This document shows, one piece after another, positions 14,141 to 23,483 of a stretch of 34,315 bases of DNA; position 1 is the stretch's first letter; the number at the start of each line of letters is the position of its first letter. The notes under the pieces are model-generated. The model was not told the origin of the DNA. It did no database searches and saw nothing but the letters and a program-made list of their open reading frames with translations. A program made the translations under genes and the position numbers. The stretch is from NCBI GenBank assembly GCA_030426475.1, contig JAUHYR010000024.1, positions 1 through 34,315 of the forward strand. Direction: 5' to 3'. The DNA is from Bacteroidia bacterium. Lineage in GTDB: Bacteria; Bacteroidota; Bacteroidia; Flavobacteriales_E; Vicingaceae.

Positions 14141-15778
14141 ATGAAAAATTTAGCTTTTTTAGTTATCGTTTCATATATAGCGATGGCTTGTTCGTCAACT
14201 CAAATGACTAGTTATTCAGTAGATGATGATTTATACAGCACTTCATCTTACAACGATGATTTTACTCCATCTAACAGATTTGAGGATAACCAAAACGATA
14301 ATTCTACTAATAATGAATATTATGAGAATGAGAGTTTCAATAATTCATCTTCACAGCAAGATGATTTATATGGAGACAACTCTAACGAAGACTATATAGC
14401 ATCTTCAAACAGACAATATGATTATTATCAAGAAACCGATTCAAGTAACGGTGATACTTACATTACTAATAACTATTATTATGATGATTACGATTATGTC
14501 TATGCAAATAGGATAAATCGTTTTTATAGAAATTATGGTTATTGGAACTATTATGCTCCTGTTTATACAGGGTATTATTATAATTATAGCCCTTGGTATT
14601 GGGGGGTTAGTTTAGGTGTAAATATTGCTTTTGGATACAACTGGTGGTATAACCCATGGAGACCTTATTGGAATGGGTATGGTTATGGAACTTGTTGGAA
14701 TTCATGGTATGGATGGAATGGTTACTATGGCGGATACTATGGTTGGAACAATCCTTATTATTATGGGTATTATGGTTGGGGACACCATCACCATCATTAC
14801 GGAAATGGCTACTATGGTGGAAACTATTATGCAAATAATGGTGGAGGAACTTATTATGGGCCAAGAGGAAATAGTAATGGAACCAACTATAATTCAGGTG
14901 GTAATGGAGTAGGAAATCCTAATGGAGGCTATCAAAAACCAAAAGCCACTTCTGCAACTACGCAACCTGTTAAGGATATTTCAAATTTGAGTAATTATAC
15001 TACTGTTCATGCGGCTTCTTCAAAAGGTAAAGCTAATACAACAAAGCCTTTAGGTACTCCCGGGCATGGAACTGCTTCAGGTACAAACCTTGGACAGAAT
15101 ACAAATAAACCGGCAGTAAGTTCTTCTAACCCTAAGAATTATACAACTGCTCCTGCAAAAAGTAATTCGGTGGGTAATACTTCACAACCTAATTATTCGA
15201 AACCAACAAATGGTACAGCTCAACCGAATTTTAATTCAGGGAAACCACAGCCTAGTGGTTCGGTTCCTGCCGGAAATTCAAGACCACAAAATGGAACGGT
15301 TCAACCTAAGCCTAATTACAGTAAGCCTCAAAGCGGAACAGCGGTGCCAAGAAGTAATTATAGTAAGCCTCAATCGGGAACTGTGCAACCTCAAAATGGA
15401 ACAATAAAACCTCAGGGGTATAAACCTTATCAACCTAATTATAACAATTCTAATTATGGTAAACCGGCTAATGTAAAACCAAGTTATAGTAGTCCAAAAA
15501 ACAATTATAGTAAACCTACTTATAATAAACCGTCTACGCCAACTTATAATAAACCATCGGCACCTACTCGTAATTATTCTGCTCCGAAGCCTAGTTATAA
15601 TAAACCTTCAGCTCCAAGTAGAAATTATAGTGCTCCAAAACCAAGCTATAGCAAACCGTCAGCTCCTTCAAGAAGTTATAGTGCGCCTTCAATGGGAGGA
15701 GGTAGTAGAGGTGGCTCATTTGGAGGTGGAAGCAGAGGAGGTTCGTTTGGTGGTGGTTCTGGCAGATCTCCAAGATAA
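14141..15778 (+). CDS. Aromatic-rich, low-complexity lipoprotein
   Basis: The frame is open from ATG 14093, but the ATG at 14141 starts a clean lipoprotein signal, MKNLAFLVIVSYIAMAC, so I take that one (545 residues). After the Cys come an acidic Asn/Ser/Asp/Tyr-rich part, then about 100 residues very rich in Tyr, Trp, Gly and Asn with a His5 run, then Thr/Asn/Pro repeats, then many copies of YSKP/YNKPSAP-like units (about 15310-15680), and a final GGSRGGSFGGG tail ending RSPR. No enzyme domain is seen. Such composition suggests an exposed, disordered or amyloid-like surface protein. It lies 31 bases before an OmpP1/FadL gene. Function unknown. Confidence 0.8.
   Translation: MKNLAFLVIVSYIAMACSSTQMTSYSVDDDLYSTSSYNDDFTPSNRFEDNQNDNSTNNEYYENESFNNSSSQQDDLYGDNSNEDYIASSNRQYDYYQETDSSNGDTYITNNYYYDDYDYVYANRINRFYRNYGYWNYYAPVYTGYYYNYSPWYWGVSLGVNIAFGYNWWYNPWRPYWNGYGYGTCWNSWYGWNGYYGGYYGWNNPYYYGYYGWGHHHHHYGNGYYGGNYYANNGGGTYYGPRGNSNGTNYNSGGNGVGNPNGGYQKPKATSATTQPVKDISNLSNYTTVHAASSKGKANTTKPLGTPGHGTASGTNLGQNTNKPAVSSSNPKNYTTAPAKSNSVGNTSQPNYSKPTNGTAQPNFNSGKPQPSGSVPAGNSRPQNGTVQPKPNYSKPQSGTAVPRSNYSKPQSGTVQPQNGTIKPQGYKPYQPNYNNSNYGKPANVKPSYSSPKNNYSKPTYNKPSTPTYNKPSAPTRNYSAPKPSYNKPSAPSRNYSAPKPSYSKPSAPSRSYSAPSMGGGSRGGSFGGGSRGGSFGGGSGRSPR
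15310..15680 (+). repeat. Degenerate YSKP/YNKP codon repeats
   Basis: About a dozen short units built on Tyr-(Ser/Asn)-Lys-Pro, spaced 4-17 residues apart and lengthening to YNKPSAPxRNYSAPKPS towards the end, lie inside the lipoprotein gene. Unit changes of this kind can alter length without shifting frame. Confidence 0.6.
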
Positions 15779-15809
15779 ATACTTGATTATAAATTAATTT
15801 ATGACAGAC

Positions 15810-17282
15810 ATGAGACATTTATTTATATGTAGTTTTATTCTATTGACAATTGGGACTTATTCTCAAAATGAAAAAGATGTGTTGAGATATTCAACTCAAC
15901 ATTACCATGGATCTGCTAGGTTTAATGGAATGGCTGGTGCTTTTGGTGCATTGGGTGGAGACTTAACCAGTATAAGTATAAATCCGGCCGGATTGGGAGC
16001 ATATAATAAATCTGAAATTAGTTTTACTCCAGGTTTTCATTTAGCATGGAGCTCAGGTTCTTATAAAGGACAAACTTATGAAGAGGGAAGAGGAACAATG
16101 ATTATCCCCCAAGTAGGTTTTGCTTGGGCTTTTGAACCAAATTCAGTTAGATGGAGTAAAGCTGCTTTTTCTGTGGGATATAATAGACTGGCTAATTTTA
16201 ACAATAGAGTTTATTTTACCGGAGAAAGTAATTCTTCTTTGTTAGATGGATATGTTTCTAATTTGAATTCTGGTGGCGGAATTAATCCAAGTAATATTAA
16301 TTCAAGTGGCTTATACGAGTATGACGCTAACTTAGCTTACCAAACTTACTTAATTAACCCGACTATGTCTGATAGTAGCCAATACGAACATGTTTTGAAA
16401 AATTCAACAAATATTACTCAAGAAAAAACAATCCTTCAGAAGGGTGGTATAGGTGAAACTTATATAGCTTTTGGTAGCAGTTATATGAATAAACTTTATT
16501 TAGGAGGTTCAGTAGGATTTCCTACTATCAAGTTTTCTGAAGAAACCATCTATAAAGAAACTTCTGATAAGTCAGATACTCTGACAGATTTAAAGAGCTA
16601 TTCTAGAAATGATGATTTAATTACAAGAGGAAATGGTATAAACTTTAAATTTGGCTTAATATACAGGCCAATTGAGTGGATTCGTTTAGGAGCGGCTGTT
16701 CATTCACCTAATTTTTATGGTATGTCAGATACATGGAGTGCGAGAGTGAATTCTGAGTTTAAAGATGGAGCCAATTATGATTACACTTCTAAAGTTGGTT
16801 TATATGATTACAATTTAATAACACCTACCAGATTAATTGGAAGTATGGGTATTGTTATTGCCAAAACAGCAGTTTTAAGTGCTGATTATGAATATGTAGA
16901 TTATTCTGTAGCCCGATTAAAATCATCAAGGAAATATTTAGCGGGAAGTTATAGTTTCCAAACTGAAAATAATACCGTTCAGGATATTTATACTGAAACG
17001 CATAATATAAGAGTAGGTACTGAAGTTAAATTAGAGCCGATAAGATTAAGAGCGGGATATGCTTATAATATGAATCCGTTTTCTCAGAATGTAGGAGGAG
17101 ACAACAGTAGTCAAACTTATTCGGCCGGGATTGGGATTAAAGAAGATGGGTATTTTATTGATTTAGGCTATGCTCTAACTCAGGTTAATGAAAGACATTA
17201 TTTATATAGTACTGTGAGTGAACCGGCTAATATTAAAACAAATAATCACTTTGTAACGCTAACGGTTGGATTTCAGTACTAG
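15810..17282 (+). CDS. OmpP1/FadL-family outer-membrane transport protein
   Basis: The frame opens at ATG 15801; Met4 (15810) begins a better signal peptide, MRHLFICSFILLTIGTYSQ, giving about 490 residues. The mature part has the OmpP1/FadL hallmarks: an early GSARFNGMAGAFGALGGDLTSISINPAGLGAYNKSE stretch, in which the NPAGLG motif is the signature of the family, then repeated amphipathic beta strands and a C-terminal FVTLTVGFQY ending in an aromatic residue. FadL-type barrels carry hydrophobic substrates across the outer membrane; the substrate here is unknown. It follows the low-complexity lipoprotein and overlaps the end of the convergent glucosaminidase gene by 24 bases. Confidence 0.9.
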   Translation: MRHLFICSFILLTIGTYSQNEKDVLRYSTQHYHGSARFNGMAGAFGALGGDLTSISINPAGLGAYNKSEISFTPGFHLAWSSGSYKGQTYEEGRGTMIIPQVGFAWAFEPNSVRWSKAAFSVGYNRLANFNNRVYFTGESNSSLLDGYVSNLNSGGGINPSNINSSGLYEYDANLAYQTYLINPTMSDSSQYEHVLKNSTNITQEKTILQKGGIGETYIAFGSSYMNKLYLGGSVGFPTIKFSEETIYKETSDKSDTLTDLKSYSRNDDLITRGNGINFKFGLIYRPIEWIRLGAAVHSPNFYGMSDTWSARVNSEFKDGANYDYTSKVGLYDYNLITPTRLIGSMGIVIAKTAVLSADYEYVDYSVARLKSSRKYLAGSYSFQTENNTVQDIYTETHNIRVGTEVKLEPIRLRAGYAYNMNPFSQNVGGDNSSQTYSAGIGIKEDGYFIDLGYALTQVNERHYLYSTVSEPANIKTNNHFVTLTVGFQY

Positions 17283-18197
17283 AGTTTTTTTTCTGAGAGA
17301 TAGCTTTTGTCCCACTTGCGGTGAAGTACCTTGAATCATGTTATTTTTCTTATAAAGTTTTTTAAGTTTAATTCCGTGTTCTTGAGATATTTCTCGCATG
17401 GTTTCATCTTCTTGAACTATATGATAATCTTCTTTAGCTTTATTTCTTTTAGGCTGTAAGTATATAACGTCTCCGGGATGAATAATATCTGATTTATTTA
17501 AGTCGTTATATTTTAATATTTGCCATAATGCCATATCAAAATCATTGGCAATTTTAAAGAAGGAATCTCCACTTTTAACAATAGTATATTTAATATTATT
17601 ATTATGAATCTTCACCAGCCTTTTAGGTGCTTCCATTTCTATTGTAGGAGTTTCTTTTTTATGTTTTTTTGGCGGAACTTTTCCTAATCTATCAAGCTCA
17701 TGAAGATTATGTTTTTCTATCAAACTAATTAATAAATCAGGATATTTTGGGTTAGTAGCATACCCGGCTTTTTTTAATCCTTTTGCCCAGCCTTCATAAT
17801 CGGTAATTTTTAGTTCAAAAAGCTCGGCATACCTAGATTTATTTTTTAAAAAGTCAGAATGATCTTTATACGAATCTAATACAGAATGATATTTCCGGAA
17901 ACATTCGTTAGGCTTATCATCGTCTACATAAAAAGTTTTTCCTGTCCAGTCGCTATGGCATTTAATTCCAAAGTGATTATTGGCATATCTTGCCAATGGA
18001 CTGTTTCCATCACCACTTTCTAAAATAGCTTGAGCCAAAGTTATACTTGCGGGAATTCCGGTACGAAGCATTTCTTTCACTGCTTCTTCTTTGTAGGTGT
18101 CAATATATTCTTCTCTACTAATGCGTCTTTCGGCAGGTTGAGAAAAACTACTTTCACAAGCCAAAATTAAGCCTAGTATCACTAATCTCACTTTCAC
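17259..18197 (-). CDS. Glucosaminidase (GH73) with two LysM domains
   Basis: The 312-residue protein begins with a signal sequence; cleavage after SSFSQ or lipidation at Cys14 (LILAC) are both possible. The GH73-type glucosaminidase domain (about 25-170) contains ITLAQAILESGDGNSPLA with the likely catalytic Glu60, and ANNHFGIKC. Two LysM peptidoglycan-binding repeats follow, about 198-241 (YTIVKSGDSFFKIANDF) and 258-303 (YHIVQEDETMREISQEHG). It should cleave glycan strands in the periplasm for wall growth or division. It starts with GTG. A -7 element lies about 26 bases upstream. Its 3' end overlaps the FadL gene. Confidence 0.92.
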   Translation of the reverse strand: MKVRLVILGLILACESSFSQPAERRISREEYIDTYKEEAVKEMLRTGIPASITLAQAILESGDGNSPLARYANNHFGIKCHSDWTGKTFYVDDDKPNECFRKYHSVLDSYKDHSDFLKNKSRYAELFELKITDYEGWAKGLKKAGYATNPKYPDLLISLIEKHNLHELDRLGKVPPKKHKKETPTIEMEAPKRLVKIHNNNIKYTIVKSGDSFFKIANDFDMALWQILKYNDLNKSDIIHPGDVIYLQPKRNKAKEDYHIVQEDETMREISQEHGIKLKKLYKKNNMIQGTSPQVGQKLSLRKKTLVLKSNR

Positions 18198-18222
18198 GTC
18201 AATACAGATTATACTTAAATTT

Positions 18223-18230
18223 CAAAAATA
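18223..18230 (-). promoter_or_regulatory. -7 element TATTTTTG of the glucosaminidase gene
   Basis: On the minus strand TATTTTTG matches TAnnTTTG and lies about 25 bases before the GTG start. The -33 box is not clear. Confidence 0.4.
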
Positions 18231-18300
18231 GATGATGAATTTCCAAGTTTTTTAGGTGAAATCGTATAGTTTTCAACACATATAATTGAAAAAACTACAT

Positions 18301-20871
18301 TTAATCTAACGATTTTGTCTTTATTTGATTGCCTTCAACCCAAATAAAATCAATTTGTCCATCTCTATTGATGTCAGTGATAATTGGTTTTCCGTATCCT
18401 TTAATTGGAAAACCAAAGACTTCTTCTCCCATTGAATTAATAAGGTGAAAATTGTTATCTACTGTTGAGATAAGCGTATATCCACTTTCCGTTTTAATAT
18501 ATTTTGGTTGAGAGCAATGAAAAGAAAGTATTTTCTGAGATTTTGTTTCGGCTATTATTCCTGATGAATCTGAATAAACAAGGTCAATTTGATTATCGCC
18601 ATTTACATCAACAAATGATAAAAATGAAGTGTTTAATGTGTTTTTTTCAGTTACTCCTGTTAAGGATGTTTTAATAAAGTTATTAGCCGAATCCGAAGAT
18701 AGAATATAGGTATTATCCAAATTATTTCCTTTCTGTAAGACATAATTTGAGTTGGGAGCTGTTGATTTTATAGGCTCAAATCTGTATTGTCCTCTTCTGT
18801 CAATAGCATAAATGTTTCCGTTTATGTCTGTAAAGATGAGGTAATCTTTTTTTGCAATAACATGATGAAATATTTTGCCCTTGCAAGTTGTTTTTAGTGT
18901 TGGATATTCCCAACCATTAACAGGTTTTCCAGTTGCATCAAAATTGTGAATTTTTAAATCTTCGCAGGCAATTAAAATTCTGTAATTGTGATTGTTTTCG
19001 TAATCAAAAAGGCTAAGGCCATTAGTTGCTTTAGATTTGAATTTTGCAGGGGTATTTTCTACAAAGTTTCCGTTCCTATCTAATATTATCAATTCATCTG
19101 CTGTATTAAAAACTAGTTGTAGCTTATTGTTTTTGTAGATGTCTATTTGTTTTATGTCGCTGATTATTGGTCCGCTTATTTTTTTCTTCCAAAGAACTTT
19201 TCCCATGTTACTGATGAGGTAAAGTTGATTGCTTTGGTCTTGCACTACAATTTCGCTGGTGTTATCTAAATGGTTTTTTACTTTAAATGGACCTACTAAT
19301 AATTGAGTATCTAGCTTGGTTTCCCATAAATTACGCTGCTTTTCTTTGTAAACGGGATTGTACTGCAAAAAGAATTGGGTATAAAACTGTTGAGAGTTGT
19401 GTGCGGTAAATTGCAATGTAAAAGCCTCAAATTTTCGAATAGTCTCAATGTAATTTCCAATGGAGTCGGAAATTTCTGAATTAAAATAATTACTGAATTG
19501 ATTAACAGACCTTGCAATAGAAGTATGAAAAGTAATATTGCTTTTTGATGCTAAATTTTGTTGATAGCTAATATAATTGGCGTCATTATTTAGTGTTTTT
19601 TGGCTTTCGGAGTATAACAAGTATTCATCCATTGCCATGTTTGAATTAGCAATAATTAAATATTCGTTTTTAATGGCATAGTTTGCTTTTTGAAAATTAT
19701 TGAAGAACGGACAAATAAGCTGAAGCCATTTGAAATTCTCAGCTTGTTGGTTTATAAATGCATTACATTTTTCTGCATCAGAAAGCTGAATAATTCCTAT
19801 TTCATTATTGGTATTATTTTCATTTTCTAAACTCAATATCATCACTTCATTGCCAATCCAATCAGTAATTTGAGCAGTCGCATCATTTTGATTGATGTTG
19901 TTGTAATTAATACCAATGGTAGAAAGGTAATTTTTATAATTGCTGCTATAACTTTCAAAATCAGAGATAGAGAAATGAACATAGCTAGAAGTAATTTCGG
20001 GCATTAACTGAGTGATGCTGTTTTCCTTTGCTTTTTGGTTTGCAAAGCATGAAAAGTAAGCAGAATCAGTAATGTAGGCAAACCCATTCATGAATACTCT
20101 GTCGGGTTTTAAAGTTACATCTGCCTCACACCAAAGTGTGTTTGCGTTAAGTGCGTTTAGCTTTATTTTCTGTTCAGCATTAAAAAAGCTTAGTGTACTT
20201 CCTAGTTTTTGGTAGTTACACAAAAGCGTAATTTCTTCATTTTTTCCGGCTGTTTCCAGGGCCTTTAAAAATGCCTTGTCGTTTGCTAAACTGTTTGAGT
20301 TAGTTTGTGTTCTTATAGCTTCTTCAATTAATTCGGGTTGTGAAGACGCTACCAAATAATCACCAATTAAAGTAAATGATAGTTTACTTTTTGTAGAAAG
20401 TAATAAATCTACAATCATGTTTCCTTCAAATTCTCTTTCGGTTGTATTTTTATTAAAAATCAACTTCAGATTGGCTTTTAAATCATCAGTAGTTAAGTTT
20501 TTGACTAGCTTGTAGCCAATTAATCCAATTTTTTTTCCGCCCACAGGATGAATAGAAAGACATAGTTTTTTGTTTTGAAAAAAGTCTGTGGCTTCTTTTC
20601 TTTTTAATAAAGAATCTAATAATGCTTGTTGCATAAAAAAATCATGAAATGCAGGAATGGCAGATAATTCTTGCATCATAATATTGGTAGAAACAATATC
20701 AAGGTTGGTTTGATGAAAATCTTTAAAGCTGATTACCGCTAATGAACTGGAAGGAATGTGATTATAAACCGTTTCGTTTCTTTCTTCACCACCTTTAAAA
20801 AAATGGTAAAGCACCAGCAAAAGTGCTAGTGTTAGCAACCCAACAATTACTATGCTTATCTTTTTTAACAT
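18301..20871 (-). CDS. Membrane-anchored DUF3352-like protein with C-terminal beta-propeller
   Basis: The protein has 856 residues. One N-terminal membrane helix (about 5-25) is followed by a large extracytoplasmic region beginning YNHIPSSSLAVISFKDF, which fits the DUF3352-like pattern of repeated substrate-free alpha/beta units (about 35-510). From about 515 on, PQQ/FG-GAP-like blades are visible: LVGPFKVKNHLDNTSEIVVQDQ, LYLISNMGKVLWKKKISG, LFDYENNHNYRILIACED, IFTDINGNIYAIDRRGQYRF, FVDVNGDNQIDLVYSD and ITDINRDGQIDFIWVEGN, the last two with calcium-loop-like acidic spacing. Likely a periplasmic or surface scaffold. It has an exact -7 element. Function unknown. Confidence 0.72.
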   Translation of the reverse strand: MLKKISIVIVGLLTLALLLVLYHFFKGGEERNETVYNHIPSSSLAVISFKDFHQTNLDIVSTNIMMQELSAIPAFHDFFMQQALLDSLLKRKEATDFFQNKKLCLSIHPVGGKKIGLIGYKLVKNLTTDDLKANLKLIFNKNTTEREFEGNMIVDLLLSTKSKLSFTLIGDYLVASSQPELIEEAIRTQTNSNSLANDKAFLKALETAGKNEEITLLCNYQKLGSTLSFFNAEQKIKLNALNANTLWCEADVTLKPDRVFMNGFAYITDSAYFSCFANQKAKENSITQLMPEITSSYVHFSISDFESYSSNYKNYLSTIGINYNNINQNDATAQITDWIGNEVMILSLENENNTNNEIGIIQLSDAEKCNAFINQQAENFKWLQLICPFFNNFQKANYAIKNEYLIIANSNMAMDEYLLYSESQKTLNNDANYISYQQNLASKSNITFHTSIARSVNQFSNYFNSEISDSIGNYIETIRKFEAFTLQFTAHNSQQFYTQFFLQYNPVYKEKQRNLWETKLDTQLLVGPFKVKNHLDNTSEIVVQDQSNQLYLISNMGKVLWKKKISGPIISDIKQIDIYKNNKLQLVFNTADELIILDRNGNFVENTPAKFKSKATNGLSLFDYENNHNYRILIACEDLKIHNFDATGKPVNGWEYPTLKTTCKGKIFHHVIAKKDYLIFTDINGNIYAIDRRGQYRFEPIKSTAPNSNYVLQKGNNLDNTYILSSDSANNFIKTSLTGVTEKNTLNTSFLSFVDVNGDNQIDLVYSDSSGIIAETKSQKILSFHCSQPKYIKTESGYTLISTVDNNFHLINSMGEEVFGFPIKGYGKPIITDINRDGQIDFIWVEGNQIKTKSLD

Positions 20872-20885
20872 AATGAATTAAAGCC

Positions 20886-20893
20886 CAAATGTA
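20886..20893 (-). promoter_or_regulatory. -7 element TACATTTG before the DUF3352-like gene
   Basis: On the minus strand TACATTTG matches TAnnTTTG and ends 14 bases before the ATG (20869-20871), giving a leader of about 10 bases. The -33 box is not clear. Confidence 0.5.
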
Positions 20894-20956
20894 GGTTTAA
20901 TGAGAGCTAGAAATACATAAAGCCGAACTAAGAATTAACAGGTTAATGTTAAAGTA

Positions 20957-22240
20957 TCATTTCCAATCCCCAACGGTAAGTTCAATCATATTTTCTTTTG
21001 AAAAATATTTTTGAGCCATTTCTTTTACTTTCGCTGGTGTAATATTTTTTATAGAAATTAAATAGTTGTGATAATAACTCATATCGAACCCATGAAGGTG
21101 AACTATTTTAAATCTTTCGGCTAATGAAAAAGGTCCGTCTAATGATTTTAAAAGTTTTCCGCTTAAATAGTTTTGTACTTGTAGCAGCTCCACTTTTGGA
21201 ACTTCTTCATTGCATAATAGGTTCAACTCTTTATAAATTTCGGTTAATGCATCATTGGTAACTTCTTTTCCTACTTCAGTAGAAATTTCAAAATAACCTG
21301 CATCTGATAACGGAATTAAAGCAGAATAGATACCGTAGGTAAAACCTTTATCTTCTCTGATATTGCTCATTAACCTAGAGCCAAAGTAGCCGCCTAATAA
21401 GCAATTGGTAATGAGTGCGTCAAAAAAATCAGGATTGTTTCTGGTAAAAAGTGGTTTTCCAATTTTTATAGCCGATTGAATGGCTCCTTCTTTTTTAATA
21501 TAATGCTTCTTTTCACTGCTTGTAACTAAAGTAGGTTTATCTAAAACTATAGGTGTATCGTCAACTAAAATATTTCCTAAATATTTATTAATAAGTTTTA
21601 AGGTATTTTCATTTACATTACCGGAAGCAATGATGGTAAATTCTTCATTAGCGTAGTGGGTTCTGTAAAAAGAATACACGTCTTCTCTGGTTAAATTTTC
21701 AAAATCAGATAACCATGCGCTTGCTCCGTAATAATGGTCTTTTCCAAAAAGAATGGTGTTGAAATGCTTGCTTGCCAGGTAATCTACTTTTTCGGAGTTT
21801 ACCTTAAATTTTTGCATTTTATTTTTCTTGAAAATGCTAAACTCTTTTTCAGGAAATTGGGCGTCTGTTAAAATTTCTTGAAGTAGCGGAAGTAAATTTT
21901 CTAAATACTTGGTGGTGGAATACAATATAATGGATGAGTAATCTCTATGATTTTCACTTTCCAGGTAGGCGCCATAAAAATCTACTGTATCTGCAATTTG
22001 GTCAGCACTAAGCTTAGAAGTTCCGTTTTTAATTAATGCATTTGCAAAATAAGCGCTCAACAATTTTTGTTGGTGTTTGCTTCCTGCTTTAAAAAGTAAT
22101 TCAAGCTTTATAATTTCTATTTCAGCAGAATGAAAGTAATAGGCCTCTATGCCATTGTCTAACTTTACATTATTTACTTTAGGAAAGTAAAGTTTTTCTA
22201 CTGGCAATGAAGGTGGCGTTATGGTTCTGTCTAAATTCAT
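20957..22240 (-). CDS. M16 peptidase family protein, non-catalytic partner
   Basis: This 427-residue protein has the two-part M16 (pitrilysin/MPP) layout but no HxxEH: the corresponding region reads LLSAYFANALIKNGT. It keeps the C-terminal-half signature GGYFGSRLMSNIREDKGFTYGIYS, where Arg and Tyr help bind substrate in partner subunits. In paired M16 systems the inactive subunit forms a clamshell with an active one. The gene starts 1 base after the stop of the active M16 gene, so the two should be made together. It acts in the cytosol or periplasm; no signal peptide is visible. Confidence 0.92.
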   Translation of the reverse strand: MNLDRTITPPSLPVEKLYFPKVNNVKLDNGIEAYYFHSAEIEIIKLELLFKAGSKHQQKLLSAYFANALIKNGTSKLSADQIADTVDFYGAYLESENHRDYSSIILYSTTKYLENLLPLLQEILTDAQFPEKEFSIFKKNKMQKFKVNSEKVDYLASKHFNTILFGKDHYYGASAWLSDFENLTREDVYSFYRTHYANEEFTIIASGNVNENTLKLINKYLGNILVDDTPIVLDKPTLVTSSEKKHYIKKEGAIQSAIKIGKPLFTRNNPDFFDALITNCLLGGYFGSRLMSNIREDKGFTYGIYSALIPLSDAGYFEISTEVGKEVTNDALTEIYKELNLLCNEEVPKVELLQVQNYLSGKLLKSLDGPFSLAERFKIVHLHGFDMSYYHNYLISIKNITPAKVKEMAQKYFSKENMIELTVGDWK

Positions 22241-22241
22241 C

Positions 22242-23480
22242 TTATTTCTTTTTTCGGTAGTAAAGTGTAGAACAATTGGTTTGTTGAAATAGTTTGCTGC
22301 TTACTTTTTTAACATCTTCTGCTGTTACTTTTCTGTAGTCATCAATCTCTGTGTTAACCAAATTGGCATCTCCTAATAATTCGCCAATAGCAAGGTTCAT
22401 GGCTTTGTCCAAAATATTTATTTCAGAGAATAAAATGGTAGATTCTACTTTGTTTTTTACTTTGGTAAGTTCAGTTTCTGAAACTCCGTTTTGGCTTAAA
22501 TCATTTAATACATTTTGAATGGCTTCATCGGCTTCTTCAATGGTATGTTTATCATTTATTTTTCCGCCTACAATAAATAAACCGTCATCAAAATATCCGG
22601 AAACGTAAGCGTTTATTTCACTAAATATTTGCTTGCCTTTTACCAGCTCTTTATAAAGTCTTGAAGATTTTCCTCTTGATAAAACATCAGAAATTAAATC
22701 ACTTGTGTAATACTCTTGGCTGTGTCTGTCGCACATTTTGTAGGCTTTGTAGATTGCATTTGCGGGCACTTTTCTTTCCACTTCCAATAATCTGTGCTCT
22801 GTTTGTTTCGGTTCTTTTGGCAAATTCCTTTTGGGAACATCTCCTTTTTCAATTGGTCCAAACCATTTTTCAGCAAGCGTTTTGATATCGCTTACATCAA
22901 CATTTCCGGCAACACACAAAATAGCATTATTTGGTCGATAAAATTTATAGAAAAAGTCTTTTACATCTTGTAAAGTTGCATTTTCGATATGGCTAATTTC
23001 TTTACCAATGGTTGCCCAACTGTATGGGTGTTCTTTATATGCTAGTGGACTTAATAAAAGCCAAACATCACCATACGGTTGGTTTAAATAACGCTGTTTA
23101 AATTCTTCAATAACCACACTTCTCTGAACTTCAAGACTCTTTTCTGTAAAAGCAAGACTCAACATTCTATCAGACTCTAACCAAAAACCTGTTTCAAGAT
23201 TTTGTAATGGAAGAGAAAGGTAATAGTTAGTCATATCGTTTGTTGTAAACGCATTGTTTTCTCCGCCAACCATTTGCAAAGGCCCATCGTAATTAGGAAT
23301 ATTAACTGAGCCTCCAAACATTAAATGTTCAAACAAATGAGCAAATCCTGTTTTATTGGGGTTTTCATCTCTAGCGCCAACATCATATAACACATTCATA
23401 ACAGCTATTGGCGTATTTTTATCTTGATGGGCAATAACTTTTAGCCCGTTATCTAGTGTAAACTTTTCGTACTTAACCAT
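22242..23480 (-). CDS. M16 family zinc peptidase, catalytic subunit
   Basis: The protein has 412 residues with the inverted zinc motif HLFEH (His48, Glu51, His52) and a downstream Glu at 125/126 in VVIEEFKQR as third ligand. Family features YDVGARDENPNKTGFAHLFEH and GGENNAFTTNDMTNYY are complete. It would degrade small peptides inside the closed chamber formed with its inactive partner. It has no signal peptide. It sits 3 bases after the nitronate monooxygenase-like gene (the stop is at 23484) and 1 base before its partner, so three genes form a tight run. Confidence 0.95.
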   Translation of the reverse strand: MVKYEKFTLDNGLKVIAHQDKNTPIAVMNVLYDVGARDENPNKTGFAHLFEHLMFGGSVNIPNYDGPLQMVGGENNAFTTNDMTNYYLSLPLQNLETGFWLESDRMLSLAFTEKSLEVQRSVVIEEFKQRYLNQPYGDVWLLLSPLAYKEHPYSWATIGKEISHIENATLQDVKDFFYKFYRPNNAILCVAGNVDVSDIKTLAEKWFGPIEKGDVPKRNLPKEPKQTEHRLLEVERKVPANAIYKAYKMCDRHSQEYYTSDLISDVLSRGKSSRLYKELVKGKQIFSEINAYVSGYFDDGLFIVGGKINDKHTIEEADEAIQNVLNDLSQNGVSETELTKVKNKVESTILFSEINILDKAMNLAIGELLGDANLVNTEIDDYRKVTAEDVKKVSSKLFQQTNCSTLYYRKKK

Positions 23481-23483
23481 GTT

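Noticed and set aside
14607-14912. Open frames on both strands within the aromatic lipoprotein gene
   Set aside because: They mirror the low-complexity TAT/GGT-rich sequence of the main gene and show no family features.
18256-18300. Inverted repeat TAGTTTT...AAAACTA downstream of the DUF3352-like gene
   Set aside because: The stem has a 2-base bulge and a long loop and lacks a T-run, so it is not a convincing terminator.
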